Assembly: GCF_902459695.1 (NCBI RefSeq)
Contig: NZ_CABPRZ010000024.1
Span: 27,533-91,532, forward strand
Length of the DNA: 64,000 bases
Direction of reading: 5' to 3'
From: Pandoraea terrae
Lineage (GTDB): Bacteria > Pseudomonadota > Gammaproteobacteria > Burkholderiales > Burkholderiaceae
The notes beneath the pieces were generated by a model. It did no database searches. It saw nothing but the letters and a program-made list of their open reading frames with translations, and had not been told where the DNA came from. Made by a program: the position numbers and the translations under genes. Below, piece after piece: positions 36,570 to 46,769 of this stretch (the stretch's first letter is position 1; the number at the start of each line of letters is the position of its first letter).

Positions 36570-39500
36570 TCAGCCGATCGTCATCAGGCTGGCGTTTCCG
36601 CCGGCCGCGGCCGTGTTGACGCTGACGGAACGTTCGCAAAGCAGGCGCTCGAGCGAATAGTCGTCGCCGGCGGCCAGTGCTTCGGGCGCGAGTCCCTGCA
36701 CCGGCAGGATCGGGCCACTGCGCCCGGCGATGCGACGGTTCAGCGCGCGCAGTTCGTCGCTGTCGCCTTCAAACAGGACCGAACCCAGTTCGCCTTCGGC
36801 GGCGGCATCCGCGCCGTCCGGCAACACCGAGGCGCGATCCTTCAACGTCGCGGGCAGGTTGTCGATCAACTCGCGTGCCGCCGGCGTGTCGGCGAACACC
36901 GCCGAGTTGCCGGTCGCAAGCGTTGCGGCCAACTGCACGCGCGCGCCAAACGGTGTTGCGGCCACGCACAGTACCGGGCCGCGCGGCTCCAGGCCATAGG
37001 TGTTGCGCTCACCGGTCGGGCCGGGCAGCGTTGCCATGGCGTCGAGCGCTGAGGTGGCCAGATACCGGTCCACGCGGCCGACCACGTCGCCCGCGCCCTG
37101 CCCGTGCAGCCAGTCACGGTACGTGACGAGCGGCATCAACGCGGTTTCGTCGCGGACCAGTTCCGGTGCCAGCGACGCCGGGCGCGTTGCCAGCAGGCGC
37201 GGCAGGTACATCGGGCCGCCGGCCTTCGGGCCGGTGCCTGACAGGCCTTCGCCGCCGAACGGCTGCACGCCGACCACGGCGCCGATCACGTTGCGATTGA
37301 CGTAGACATTGCCGACCTTGGCACGCTCGATCACGTGGGCGATGGTCTCGTCGATCCGCGTATGTACGCCGAAGGTGAGACCGTAGCCGGTGGCGTTGAT
37401 GTCGTCGAGCAGGTTGTCGAGTTGTGCGCGCTTGTAACGAACCACGTGCAGTACCGGACCGAACACCTCACGCTGCAGGGCCTTCAGGTTTGTCAGCTCG
37501 ATCAGCGTCGGCGGCACGAACGTGCCGTGCCGTGCCGCATCCGGCAACGCCAGTTGCTCGACCTTGAAGCCCTTGCCGCGCATCGCTTCAATGTGACGGT
37601 TGATGCCGCCCTGCGCTTCGGCGTCGATGACCGGACCCACGTCGATCGACAGGCGGTCCGGATTGCCGATCGCCAGTTCCTGCATCGCGCCCTTGAGCAT
37701 GTGCAGGGTCCGGTCGGCGATGTCATCCTGCAGGCACAGCACGCGCAGGGCCGAGCAGCGCTGGCCGGCGGAGTCGAAGGCCGAGGCCAGCACGTCGTAC
37801 ACGACCTGTTCCGGCAGCGCCGAGGAATCGACGATCATCGCGTTCTGGCCGCCGGTTTCGGCGATCAGCGGGATCGGCCGGCCGTTGGCGTCCAGGCGCT
37901 CTGCCACTGTGCGGGCGATGATGCGCGCGACTTCGGTCGAGCCGGTAAACATGACGGCCTTGGTGCGCGGGTCGGCCACAAGGGCCGCCCCGACCGTTTC
38001 ACCATTGCCGGGCAGCAGTTGCACCGCGCCGGCCGGCACGCCGGCGGCATGCAGCAGACGCACCGCTTCGGCGGCGATCAGCGGCGTTTGTTCGGCCGGC
38101 TTGGCGAGCACCGGATTGCCGGCGGCGAGGGCGGCCGACACCTGGCCGATGAAGATCGCCAGCGGGAAGTTCCACGGGCTGATGCAGACCACCGGGCCAA
38201 GCGGCCGGTGCGTGTCGTTCGAGAAGCCCTGGCGGATCTGCGCCGCGTAATAGCGCAGGAAGTCGATCGCCTCGCGCACTTCGGCGACGGCGTTCGGCAG
38301 CGATTTGCCGGCTTCGCGCACGCACAGGCCCATCAGCGTGGGGGTATGCGCTTCGAGCAGGTCGGCCGCGCGCATCAGGCAGTCGGCGCGCTCGTCGATC
38401 GGCGTGGCCTGCCAGATCGGCGCGGCGGCCAGGGCGAACGCCAGCGCGGCCTCCACGTCTTGCGTCGTGGCGTCCATGACCTGACCGACGGTGTCGCGCA
38501 AATCGGCAGGATTGCGCACCGGGCGTGAGGTGTTGTTGGCACGCTCGCCGTCGGCGAGCAACGGCGCAGCGCGCCACGGCGTGCCTGCGCTGGCCAGCAG
38601 GGCGGACGACAACGACGCCAGGCGGTGTTCGTTGGACAGGTCGAAGCCGGCCGAATTGGCGCGGCTCGCGCCGTACAGCTCGCGCGGCAGGGGGATCTTG
38701 GCGTGGGGTGCGCCCAGCGGGGCAACCTTCTCGGCTTCGGACACCGGGTCGGCGATCAGTTCGTCGATGCTGACGGTTTCATCCGCAATCCGGTTCACGA
38801 ACGACGTGTTCGCGCCGTTTTCGAGCAGCCGGCGCACGAGGTAGGCGAGCAGCGTTTCGTGCGTGCCGACCGGCGCGTACACGCGGCAGGGACGCGCGAG
38901 TTTGCCCGAGGCGATCGGGCCGACCACTTCTTCGTACAGCGGCTCGCCCATGCCGTGCAGGCACTGGAATTCGTACTGGCCCGGGTAGTAGTTGTTGCCG
39001 GCCAGATGGTAGATGGCCGACAGCGTGAAGGCGTTGTGCGTGGCGAACTGCGGGTAGATCGCCTCGGGCACGCCAAGCAGCTTTTTCGCGCAGGCAACGT
39101 ACGACACATCGGTGTAGATCTTGCGCGTGTAGACCGGATAGCCTTCGAGGCCTTCGACCTGCGAGCGCTTGATTTCCGAATCCCAATACGCACCCTTGAC
39201 CAGACGCACCATCAGACGGTGACGGCTGCGGCGGGCCAGGTCGATCACGTAATCGATCACGAACGGCGCGCGCTTCTGGTAGGCCTGAATGACGAAACCG
39301 ATGCCGTTCCAGCCGGCCAGGTCCGGATCGAAGCACAGCGCTTCGAGCAGATCGAGCGACAGTTCGAGGCGGTCGGCTTCCTCGGCGTCGATATTGAGGC
39401 CGATGTCGTACTGGCGCGCCAGCTTGGCGAGCAACTGCACACGCGGCAGCAGCTCGGTCATGGTGCGCTCTTGCTGGCTGCGCGAATAGCGCGGATGCAG

Positions 39501-40481
39501 GGCCGACAGCTTGATCGAGATGCCGGGGCCCTCATAGATGCCGCGGCCGGCCGATGCCTTGCCGATGGCGTGGATGGCCTGCTCGTAGCTGGCGAAGTAC
39601 CGTTGCGCGTCTTCCTCGGTGGTCGCCGCTTCGCCGAGCATGTCGTACGAATAACGGAACCCCTGGGCTTCGAACTTGCGGCTGTTGGCCAGCGCTTCCG
39701 AGATCGTTTCGCCGGTGACGAACTGTTCACCCATCAGGCGCATCGCCATGTCCACGCCCTTGCGGATGAGCGGCTCGCCGCCGCGCCCGATCAGGCGCGT
39801 GAGCGCCTTGGTCAGGCCCGCTTCACTGGTGGTGGTGACGAGCTTGCCGGTGATCATCAGGCCCCAGGTGGCGGCGTTGACGAACAGCGACGGCGAGTTG
39901 CCCATGTGGGAGTGCCAGTCGCCCTTGCTGATCTTGTCTCGGATCAGCGCATCGCGCGTGGCCTTGTCGGGAATGCGCAGCAGCGCCTCGGCGAGACACA
40001 TCAGTGCCACGCCTTCCTGGCTCGAGAGGGAGAATTCGTGGATCAGACCCTCGACGCCGCCGCCCGTGCGCTTGCCGCGCAGCGCTTCGACCAGTTTGCG
40101 TGCAAGCGCGGTGGCGCTCGCGGCGGTCGTGGCGGGGAGTTTCGCCTGACCGATCAGCACAGGCACGCACTCCGGTTCCGGACGGCGGTAAGCGGCGGTG
40201 ATGGCGGCACGCAGGACCGATTGCGGCTGCACATTTTGCGCGAACTCGAGGAACGGATGCGGCACGGCGTCGTCGCCGTGATGCGGTTCGAACACTTCCG
40301 TGGCGGCATGGCTGGCAGCTTTGAGCTCAGGCGGCAACGCGCCGCTCTCGATGCGTTCGAGATACGCGAAGATCGCCTGCTTGATGAGCCAGTGAGGGGT
40401 GCGTTCGATTTGCTGCGCAGCCGTCTTCAGGCGGGTGCGCAGGATTTCGTCGACCTTGACGCCGAGCGTGGTATTTGCCAT
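36570..40481 (-). CDS. putA: Trifunctional PutA: proline dehydrogenase, P5C dehydrogenase and repressor
   Basis: 1303 residues. The first ~45 form a ribbon-helix-helix DNA-binding domain (TTLGVKVDEILRTRLKTAA, then RTPHWLIKQAIFAYLE). The FAD-dependent proline dehydrogenase barrel follows, including LIGRGGEPLIRKGVD, GPGISIKLSALHPRYSR and DAEEADRLELSLDL. Then comes the P5C dehydrogenase, with SPWNFPLAIF, FTGSTEVARII, the Glu of AETGGQNAM, and the nucleophile Cys in SAGQRCSALR. It ends with the extra C-terminal domain seen in long PutAs. It oxidises proline to glutamate, channelling P5C, and represses put genes when proline is low. The length equals that of enterobacterial trifunctional PutA. Operator-like sites lie upstream. 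Confidence 0.97.
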   Translation of the reverse strand: MANTTLGVKVDEILRTRLKTAAQQIERTPHWLIKQAIFAYLERIESGALPPELKAASHAATEVFEPHHGDDAVPHPFLEFAQNVQPQSVLRAAITAAYRRPEPECVPVLIGQAKLPATTAASATALARKLVEALRGKRTGGGVEGLIHEFSLSSQEGVALMCLAEALLRIPDKATRDALIRDKISKGDWHSHMGNSPSLFVNAATWGLMITGKLVTTTSEAGLTKALTRLIGRGGEPLIRKGVDMAMRLMGEQFVTGETISEALANSRKFEAQGFRYSYDMLGEAATTEEDAQRYFASYEQAIHAIGKASAGRGIYEGPGISIKLSALHPRYSRSQQERTMTELLPRVQLLAKLARQYDIGLNIDAEEADRLELSLDLLEALCFDPDLAGWNGIGFVIQAYQKRAPFVIDYVIDLARRSRHRLMVRLVKGAYWDSEIKRSQVEGLEGYPVYTRKIYTDVSYVACAKKLLGVPEAIYPQFATHNAFTLSAIYHLAGNNYYPGQYEFQCLHGMGEPLYEEVVGPIASGKLARPCRVYAPVGTHETLLAYLVRRLLENGANTSFVNRIADETVSIDELIADPVSEAEKVAPLGAPHAKIPLPRELYGASRANSAGFDLSNEHRLASLSSALLASAGTPWRAAPLLADGERANNTSRPVRNPADLRDTVGQVMDATTQDVEAALAFALAAAPIWQATPIDERADCLMRAADLLEAHTPTLMGLCVREAGKSLPNAVAEVREAIDFLRYYAAQIRQGFSNDTHRPLGPVVCISPWNFPLAIFIGQVSAALAAGNPVLAKPAEQTPLIAAEAVRLLHAAGVPAGAVQLLPGNGETVGAALVADPRTKAVMFTGSTEVARIIARTVAERLDANGRPIPLIAETGGQNAMIVDSSALPEQVVYDVLASAFDSAGQRCSALRVLCLQDDIADRTLHMLKGAMQELAIGNPDRLSIDVGPVIDAEAQGGINRHIEAMRGKGFKVEQLALPDAARHGTFVPPTLIELTNLKALQREVFGPVLHVVRYKRAQLDNLLDDINATGYGLTFGVHTRIDETIAHVIERAKVGNVYVNRNVIGAVVGVQPFGGEGLSGTGPKAGGPMYLPRLLATRPASLAPELVRDETALMPLVTYRDWLHGQGAGDVVGRVDRYLATSALDAMATLPGPTGERNTYGLEPRGPVLCVAATPFGARVQLAATLATGNSAVFADTPAARELIDNLPATLKDRASVLPDGADAAAEGELGSVLFEGDSDELRALNRRIAGRSGPILPVQGLAPEALAAGDDYSLERLLCERSVSVNTAAAGGNASLMTIG

Positions 40482-40582
40482 TTAGGGGGCCTGCGAAGCG
40501 GAAGTGTGCCGTTGCCGCAGTGGGGCGGAGTTGGCACGAATGTAAAGCAACTTGCCGCATCGTACCCGCCTTGCCGACTAGG

Positions 40583-40685
40583 TGCAACCCGTTTCATTAT
40601 TCGGGTTGTACCTGTTCGGGAAAACCCTTGTCTGGCGTGAATACCCATGAAGAATCGCCATCGGCGCGGGGTTCGGGCGGTTGCA
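40583..40685. promoter_or_regulatory. Candidate PutA operators upstream of putA
   Basis: TGCAAC at 40583-40588 and GTTGTA at 40605-40610 form the core of an interrupted inverted repeat, AGGTGCAACCCG and CGGGTTGTACCT. A perfect GTTGCA lies at 40680-40685. The reported PutA recognition core is GTTGCA. These lie 100-205 bases upstream of the start of a PutA with its ribbon-helix-helix domain intact, which supports autoregulation. Confidence 0.68.
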
Positions 40686-40767
40686 CCCTTCGCGCCGGAC
40701 GATGGTTCGCCGACGGAAATTTTCGGGGAAAACCCAAGCCGAAATATCTCCGCCGGCGAGTCGGGCG

Positions 40768-41100
40768 CTATTTTCCGCTGTCCGTGCCGTACGTCTTGCC
40801 GAGATACTCGCTGATCAACGGCACCTGATCGGCCGGAATCGGCGCGCCGTAGACCTTGATCATCTTCGTGACCTCGGCGTTCCAGAAGGCGCTGGACATC
40901 GGGGGCTGGCTTTTGATGTAGTCAATGGAGTGGCACATGACGCACCAACTGTTGGTCGCCTGATGGCCGGCCAGTGTCGAAGCTTTCAGTTGTGCCGTTT
41001 CCTGAGGCAGTTTGATTTCCAAGGCCTGCGCGCTGGCTTGCCAGCCGAGCAGGGCCGTGACGATCGACAGCGTCGCGAGCGGGGATACGATGGGTCGCAT
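40768..41100 (-). CDS. sorB: c-type cytochrome subunit of sulfite dehydrogenase (SorB-like)
   Basis: 110 residues with a signal peptide (MRPIVSPLATLSIVTALLGW, cleavage near AQA) and one haem motif, CVMCH, in TNSWCVMCHSIDYI. A Met in PPMSSAFWNAEVTKMI probably supplies the sixth ligand. It directly follows the molybdenum sulfite dehydrogenase gene on the same strand, 14 bases away, and would take its electrons to the respiratory chain. The ATG at 41100 is preferred to one at 41106 because GGGAGA is correctly spaced only from the former. Confidence 0.88.
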   Translation of the reverse strand: MRPIVSPLATLSIVTALLGWQASAQALEIKLPQETAQLKASTLAGHQATNSWCVMCHSIDYIKSQPPMSSAFWNAEVTKMIKVYGAPIPADQVPLISEYLGKTYGTDSGK

Positions 41101-41114
41101 GAGCATTCTCCCGG

Positions 41115-42431
41115 TCACGCCGCGGTCACGCGGACGGTCTCTACGCCATTGCGCAGGTAGCCGGCCGGATTCCACAGCGATTGCAACGGTTGCGTTACGC
41201 CGGCACGATTCGTGGCGCGGACTTTCAGCGTGTATTCGCCGGCGTCCGGCGGCGTGAAGCTCGCCGTCCACTCACGAAACGAATACTTCGACAGTTCTTC
41301 ACCGAGCCTGGCCGCCTGCCAGGTTTTCCCGTCGTCGGCCGACACCTGGACGTCGCGAATGCCTTCGCCGCCGTCGAATGCGATACCGCGCAGGCGCAAC
41401 GCCTGCCCGGCCTTGACGCGTTGCCCGTCCGACACGCTCGTAATGAACGAACGCACGGTGAAGCGCCCGATGGGGCGCGTCTTGTCGGGTGCCTTGCCCG
41501 GTTCCACGCAATTGCAGTCATTATCGGGAATGCGGTACGCAGTCTTCATCCAGAACCCGTCGAAGACATCGTCGATCACATTGATGTCGGCCAGATGCTT
41601 CACCCAGTAGGTCCCGTAATAGCCCGGCACCACCAGCCGCACCGGAAAGCCGTTGAGCATCGGCAGATCCTTCCCGTTCATGGCGAACGCGATCATGACC
41701 TCGCCATCCATGGCGTGGCCGATATCCAGCGCTTTCACGAACTCGGGGGTTGCCGGAATGACCGGACGGTCGAGGCCTTCAAACGTGACCTGCTTAGCCG
41801 TTGGCTTGACGCCGGCCTTCTCGAGAATGCGCTTCAGGGGAATGCCGCGCCAGCGGGCATTGCCCATGGCGCCGTTGGCGAGCTGGCCGCCTCCCACGCG
41901 CGGCTCGAAGAAGCCCCGGCTGTTGCCCGAACACTGATTGACGGCGACGAGCTCCACCGGCTTGCCGAAGTCCCGCTTCAGGCTGTCGAGCGAAATCTCG
42001 ATCGGTTTGTCGACGCTGCCGCGCACGCGGATACGATGCTTTTTCGGATCGATATCGGTAGGGATGCCGGCCAGATGGTAGCGGACGAAGAAGGCGTCGT
42101 TCGGTGTGATCACCCCCTCGTTGAATACCGAGTACGGCGTTTCAAGCTGCGGCGGGCGTGCCGTCAGCCGGATCAACGGCCGTTTCTGCGGATAAGCGAC
42201 CAGTTCGCGCTCACCGTTCGCAAACGGCAGCGTGACCATTTGCGGCGCTGCCAATGCCTGCAGGGCCTGGCCGCCGAGCGTGGCGCCCGCGCCAAGCGCA
42301 CCGGCTTGCCGTAAAAAGCGCCGGCGTGCGGCGAGGGCGGTCGTGCGGGGGGATAGTGCCCCCGAGGGGGCTTCGAAAAAATCTGTGGATGGATGATCCA
42401 TGGACGGCAAGCGAGACAGGCGCGGCTTCAT
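41115..42431 (-). CDS. sorA: Molybdopterin-dependent sulfite dehydrogenase, catalytic subunit (SorA/SoxC-like)
   Basis: 438 residues. A Tat signal is present (AARRRFLRQAGALGAG, residues about 35-50). The sulfite-oxidase fold shows the molybdenum-ligating Cys167 in VNQCSGNSRGFFEPRVGG, and substrate-site segments WRGIPLKRIL and NGFPVRLVVPGYYG, then a C-terminal dimerisation domain (VQVSADDGKTWQ, YTLKVRATNRAG). It oxidises sulfite to sulfate in the periplasm and passes electrons to the cytochrome encoded next. The start is supported by GAAGGAGACGTCG upstream. sorA-sorB form a two-gene operon. Confidence 0.92.
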   Translation of the reverse strand: MKPRLSRLPSMDHPSTDFFEAPSGALSPRTTALAARRRFLRQAGALGAGATLGGQALQALAAPQMVTLPFANGERELVAYPQKRPLIRLTARPPQLETPYSVFNEGVITPNDAFFVRYHLAGIPTDIDPKKHRIRVRGSVDKPIEISLDSLKRDFGKPVELVAVNQCSGNSRGFFEPRVGGGQLANGAMGNARWRGIPLKRILEKAGVKPTAKQVTFEGLDRPVIPATPEFVKALDIGHAMDGEVMIAFAMNGKDLPMLNGFPVRLVVPGYYGTYWVKHLADINVIDDVFDGFWMKTAYRIPDNDCNCVEPGKAPDKTRPIGRFTVRSFITSVSDGQRVKAGQALRLRGIAFDGGEGIRDVQVSADDGKTWQAARLGEELSKYSFREWTASFTPPDAGEYTLKVRATNRAGVTQPLQSLWNPAGYLRNGVETVRVTAA

Positions 42432-42604
42432 CGACGTCTCCTTCTCCTGTATGGGAATCGTTATGGTCGAACGAGGGGGCGTGTTTTTTTCCGGCGGCGC
42501 AAAGATGCGACACCGTGCGTTCCACTATAGCGCCAAATAACGTCGGAAAGATCCGAAAATTCGAAAAATTTACAAAATTCGAGACAAGCCGGATCGGAAA
42601 ATTA

Positions 42605-45022
42605 TCATATTTCGAGGGGGTCGACTTCGAGATGCCACCGGACCGGCGCACGCAAAGCGCGCAGTTCGGCTATCCAATGGGTGAGGAAGGATTGAAGTGC
42701 ACCGCGTGACGGGCTTTCGACGACCAGCTGCGCGCGCTCGGTTCCCGCGATTCGTACCATCGACATTGGCACCGGGTCCCACAGGGAGATGCGTTCATCC
42801 GCCAATTCGGGCGTCGCGGCAAGCGCGCGCGCCGTCTTCAGGAATTCCATCGCCTGCGCCAGCTGGCGTGCTTCCGCACGCAGCAACGCCTGATGCGTGA
42901 ATGGAGGCAGCAGCGCCTGTTGACGCTCCTCGAGCTGCTGGCGGGCAAAGCCCTCGTAATCGTGGCGCATCAAGGCCGCGAACAGCGGGTGACTCGCGTA
43001 GCGTGTCTGGATCAGCACATCGCCGGGGCCGTCGGCGCGCGCGGCCCGTCCGGCGCGCCCCGCGACCTGCATCAATTGTGCGAACAGACGCTCGGCGGCG
43101 CGGAAGTCATGTGAGAACAGTGCCGCGTCCGGATTGACCACACCCACGAGCGTTACGTTGCGGAAATCGTGACCTTTGGCGACCATCTGCGTGCCGATCA
43201 GGATATCGACTTCGCCTGCGTGCACCTGTTGGAACAGTGCCTGGGCGCTGCCTTTGCGCCGCGTGCTGTCGGCGTCGATGCGCGACAGCCGCGCCTCGGG
43301 AAAGTGTTCCGAGAGCGCCTCTTCGATGCGCTGCGTGCCCCGCCCCAGCGGGGCAAGGTCCGTATTGCCGCAATCGGGGCAGGCATGGGGAATGCGCGAT
43401 TCGGCGCCGCAGTGGTGGCAGCGCAGCCGGCGCTCGGGCTTGTGCAGCACCATATGCGCGCTGCAACGGCGGCAATCGCTGATCCACCCGCACGCGTCGC
43501 ACGACAGCACCGGCGCGTAGCCGCGGCGGTTCAGAAACAGCAGGCTTTGTTCGCCGCGCGCCAGCCGGTCGCGCATGGCGGCAAGCAACGGTTGGGAAAG
43601 TCCTTCGTGCACCGCGCGCTGCCGCTTGCGTTCGTTCTCCAGATCGATGAGCCCCACACGCGGCAGCACAGCATCGGGCGACGCGCGCTCAGGCATGGCC
43701 AGACGCACGTAGCGGCCCTGTTCGGTGCGCCGCCAGCTGTCGAGCGATGGCGTGGCGGAGCCGAGCACCACGGGCGCCTCCAGCTGACTGGTACGCCAAA
43801 CGGCCAGATCGCGTGCGGAGTATCGGAGTCCTTCCTGTTGCTTGTACGACGGATCGTGCTCTTCGTCGACCACGATCAGGCGCAGATGCGGCAATGACGC
43901 GAGGACGGCGAGCCGGGTGCCGAGGACAATGCGCGCCTGGCCGCGATGGGCCGCGAGCCAATGCCGTGCGCGTTCGCCTTCCGCAAGCCCGCTGTGCAGC
44001 GTCACGAGCGCCTCGTTCGGAAAACGCGAACGGAACACACCCTCGAGTTGCGGCGTGAGATTGATTTCCGGCACGAGTATCAGCACCTGCGCGTCGGGCT
44101 CGGTCAGCGCCCCGGCCACGGCGCGCAGATAGACTTCCGTCTTGCCGCTGCCGGTTACGCCGTGCAACAGGAACGGCGTGAACGGGGCCGTGCCGCCACG
44201 CTCGGCGAGCGCGTCGCGGATCGCGGCCACGGCGTCGGCCTGACCTGTGGTCAGTGTCCGCCGACCGGCGTCCGGCGCGAGCGCATCCTGTGTGGCGCTG
44301 CCGGCGTGCGCGGGCACGTCTTCCGTCCAGTCATCTCCGGCCGGGGCTTCGCCCGATATCGGGCCGGCGTGGCCGGTCAAGGGTTCGTGGACGGCCACCG
44401 TCTCGATCGTCACCCAACCGGCCGCCGCCCACTGCTTGAGCACGTCGGGGGCTTTGGCGCACAGCGCCCTGGCCTCGTCGGCGTCCAGCGTGCCGGCGTC
44501 GATCAGTCCGTCGGCCAGGCGCCGTTGCGCGCGCAGCCGTGCGGGCACGCCGTCCTGCAATGCGATCGCGGCGCCGTCGGCCAGCCGGTAACGCTGCACG
44601 CCGCGTTGCGCGAGCAGGCGCGGCCAGCGCAAGGGGGTGCGCAGATGGCCGGGGATCGACGGCAGCGCCACCTCGCCGATGCCGCGCTGGTAATAGCGCG
44701 CGGCAAATGCCATGAGCCTGCGCCATTCGTCGTTCAGCGGCGGCAGTTCATGCCAGACAGCCGTCACCGGTCGCAGTTTCGCAGGATCGATTTCACTGCG
44801 CTGCGTCAGTTCCCATGCAATCCCCACGACTTGCCGCCGGCCGAACGGCACTTGCACCAGTTGGCCGGGGACGACGGCCTGTGCAATCAGGTAGTCGAAC
44901 AGCGTCGGCAGTGGCGTATCGAGCGCCACGCGCACGATGGCCGGCGCGCCGGCGACGGGATTGCCATCGGCGTCGAGCGCCGGGACTGGGGGAGCAGGGG
45001 GGCGAACGCCAGCGCGGTCCAA
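42605..45022 (-). CDS. priA: Primosomal protein N', replication-restart helicase PriA
   Basis: 805 residues. The N-terminal DNA-binding domain (VRVALDTPLPTLFDYLI, VPFGRRQVVGI) precedes Walker A GVTGSGKTEVY, DEEH box VVDEEHDPSYKQ and the family's LLFLNRRGYAPVL. Eight cysteines bind two zinc ions (CDACGWISDCRRC and CHHCG, CPDCG). Motif VI is in MQVAGRAGRA. It reloads the replisome at stalled forks. The start at 45022 gives about 25 residues before the conserved domain; GTG codons within this stretch are possible alternatives. Confidence 0.95.
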   Translation of the reverse strand: MDRAGVRPPAPPVPALDADGNPVAGAPAIVRVALDTPLPTLFDYLIAQAVVPGQLVQVPFGRRQVVGIAWELTQRSEIDPAKLRPVTAVWHELPPLNDEWRRLMAFAARYYQRGIGEVALPSIPGHLRTPLRWPRLLAQRGVQRYRLADGAAIALQDGVPARLRAQRRLADGLIDAGTLDADEARALCAKAPDVLKQWAAAGWVTIETVAVHEPLTGHAGPISGEAPAGDDWTEDVPAHAGSATQDALAPDAGRRTLTTGQADAVAAIRDALAERGGTAPFTPFLLHGVTGSGKTEVYLRAVAGALTEPDAQVLILVPEINLTPQLEGVFRSRFPNEALVTLHSGLAEGERARHWLAAHRGQARIVLGTRLAVLASLPHLRLIVVDEEHDPSYKQQEGLRYSARDLAVWRTSQLEAPVVLGSATPSLDSWRRTEQGRYVRLAMPERASPDAVLPRVGLIDLENERKRQRAVHEGLSQPLLAAMRDRLARGEQSLLFLNRRGYAPVLSCDACGWISDCRRCSAHMVLHKPERRLRCHHCGAESRIPHACPDCGNTDLAPLGRGTQRIEEALSEHFPEARLSRIDADSTRRKGSAQALFQQVHAGEVDILIGTQMVAKGHDFRNVTLVGVVNPDAALFSHDFRAAERLFAQLMQVAGRAGRAARADGPGDVLIQTRYASHPLFAALMRHDYEGFARQQLEERQQALLPPFTHQALLRAEARQLAQAMEFLKTARALAATPELADERISLWDPVPMSMVRIAGTERAQLVVESPSRGALQSFLTHWIAELRALRAPVRWHLEVDPLEI

Positions 45023-45416
45023 ACTTAAAGTGATTCCTCAGAAGCGACGGTAAACCCCGGATTTACGTCGGGTTTACCGTGACCGGCCCAAGCCTGTGGA
45101 TAACTATGTTGAGAAGTGATGAGCAATCCCACGCATTGTCTCGCGAGACGAAGGCCGTCGCCGCATGCGCCATTTTTGCCTTCGTTGAGAAAATTCCTTT
45201 TAATCAATAGCTTATGAGCCATATTGGGAAAACTCTCAATATTCAAGGCAGTTATGGCGGTGCAGCGGGATTTTGTGCATAAGTCGAATGGCGCCGCAGT
45301 GGATTTCGAAGGTTTACTCGGAATTTCCGGGTTGACTTCCGACGCATGCGACCGCCGCTGGAAAGGCGGGGCGACACGCCGCCCGAAGCCGCGCCACGCC
45401 TTGTTTTGTGCAGTGC
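45023..45416. other. priA upstream region with inverted repeat and DnaA-box match
   Basis: 394 bases with no supported gene, clearly lower in GC than its neighbours. Near priA is a perfect 10-base inverted repeat, CGGTAAACCC (45048-45057) and GGGTTTACCG (45070-45079), around 12 bases, with no T-run after it; its position 25-57 bases upstream of the priA start suggests an operator or leader stem. An exact DnaA box, TGTGGATAA (complement TTATCCACA), lies at 45095-45103. The rest shows no recognisable signal. Confidence 0.5.
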
Positions 45417-46487
45417 TCAGGCCGGCTGGCGCAGCTTCCGGCTATACGAGTGGACTTCATCGACCAACGCGGCGACATGCTCGGGCGGCGTGAACTGGGA
45501 AATCCCGTGGCCCAGGTTGAACACGTGGCCGGGCGCATTGCCATAGGCATTCAGCAATCGGCGCGCTTCCGCACGGATGGCTTCGGGCGGCGCGAACAGC
45601 GCCGTCGGGTCGAAATTGCCTTGCAGCGCACAACGGTCGCCAACGCGGCGGCGTGCGGCGGTCAGGTCGACGGTCCAATCGAGGCCGATCGCGTCCGGCC
45701 CCGTGTCGGCGATGGCGTCGAGCCATTGCCCCCCGCCCTTGGTGAAGATGATGTGGGGAACGCGTGCTCCCGCCCATTCGCGATGCACGCCCGCGAGCGC
45801 CTTTTGCATGTACGCGAGAGAGAAGCGTTGGTACAGGCCGTCGGCCAGCGCGCCGCCCCAGGTGTCGAACACCATGACCGCCTGCGCGCCGGCTTCGATC
45901 TGCGCGTTGAGATAGGCGCTGACGGCTCGTGCGTTGGTCTCGAGAATATGCTCCATCAGGTCGGGGCGTTCGTACATCATCGTCTTGACGGTACGGAAGT
46001 CGGCCGAGCCCGCGCCTTCGACCATGTAGCAGGCGAGTGTCCACGGGCTGCCCGAGAAGCCGATCAGCGGCACGCGGCCTTGCAGCGCGCGGCGGATTTC
46101 CGTGACGGCATCGAACACGTAGCGCAGTTCGTTGAGATCGGGCGCGGCCAGTTTGGCGACGTCGGCCTCGGTGCGCAGCGGATGGGCGAAGCGCGGCCCT
46201 TCGCCGGCTTCGAACGACAGTCCGAGGCCCATGGCATCGGGAATCGTCAGGATGTCCGAGAACAGGATCGCCGCGTCGAGCGGGAAACGGTCGAGCGGCT
46301 GGAGCGTGACTTCGGTCGCGTACGCCGGGTTCTTGGCCAGCGCAAGGAAGCTGCCGGCCTTGGCGCGCGTGGCGTTGTACTCGGGCAGGTAGCGGCCCGC
46401 CTGGCGCATCAGCCAGATCGGCGTGTACTCGGTCGGCTGGCGCATCAGGGCGCGCAGGAAAGTATCGTTTTGCAGGGCTTGGGACAC
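45417..46487 (-). CDS. hemE: Uroporphyrinogen decarboxylase
   Basis: 356 residues. Both family signatures are present: [15 protein letters not shown] near the N-terminus (with the substrate-binding Arg residues) and [16 protein letters not shown] in the middle, plus [14 protein letters not shown] with its conserved Asp. It decarboxylates four acetate arms of uroporphyrinogen III to give coproporphyrinogen III, in haem synthesis, in the cytosol. Standalone minus-strand gene, 282 bases from a divergently transcribed gene. Confidence 0.97.
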   Translation of the reverse strand: MSQALQNDTFLRALMRQPTEYTPIWLMRQAGRYLPEYNATRAKAGSFLALAKNPAYATEVTLQPLDRFPLDAAILFSDILTIPDAMGLGLSFEAGEGPRFAHPLRTEADVAKLAAPDLNELRYVFDAVTEIRRALQGRVPLIGFSGSPWTLACYMVEGAGSADFRTVKTMMYERPDLMEHILETNARAVSAYLNAQIEAGAQAVMVFDTWGGALADGLYQRFSLAYMQKALAGVHREWAGARVPHIIFTKGGGQWLDAIADTGPDAIGLDWTVDLTAARRRVGDRCALQGNFDPTALFAPPEAIRAEARRLLNAYGNAPGHVFNLGHGISQFTPPEHVAALVDEVHSYSRKLRQPA

Positions 46488-46769
46488 GGCGGGGGTGGGT
46501 ATTGGGACAAAGGCCTATTCTAACCGCGTCGGGCTCATCAGACGGCACCTCGGATCGTTATGCCCTGCATAACGGTGCGTACCGGCACATACATGGGTGA
46601 GGACGGCGTGAGGTGAACGTGAGGTGGACGCTGCCCGGTTGCGGGGCTGGTCAGGGCCGCGGCCAATGATTACCATGATGTTCGACCGCCGCGCCGCGCT
46701 TGCGAGGACACGCCGGCCGGCATCACGAGAAAAGGCCGTTCAAGGCCGTACGTGTCACAAGGAGACGCC

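Noticed and set aside
38625..40640. A long plus-strand frame opposite the N-terminal half of putA
   Set aside because: Antisense to a certain gene, with no start signal or domain.
45025..45246. 73-codon minus-strand frame just upstream of priA
   Set aside because: No ribosome-binding site or motif, and it covers the inverted repeat and DnaA-box match.
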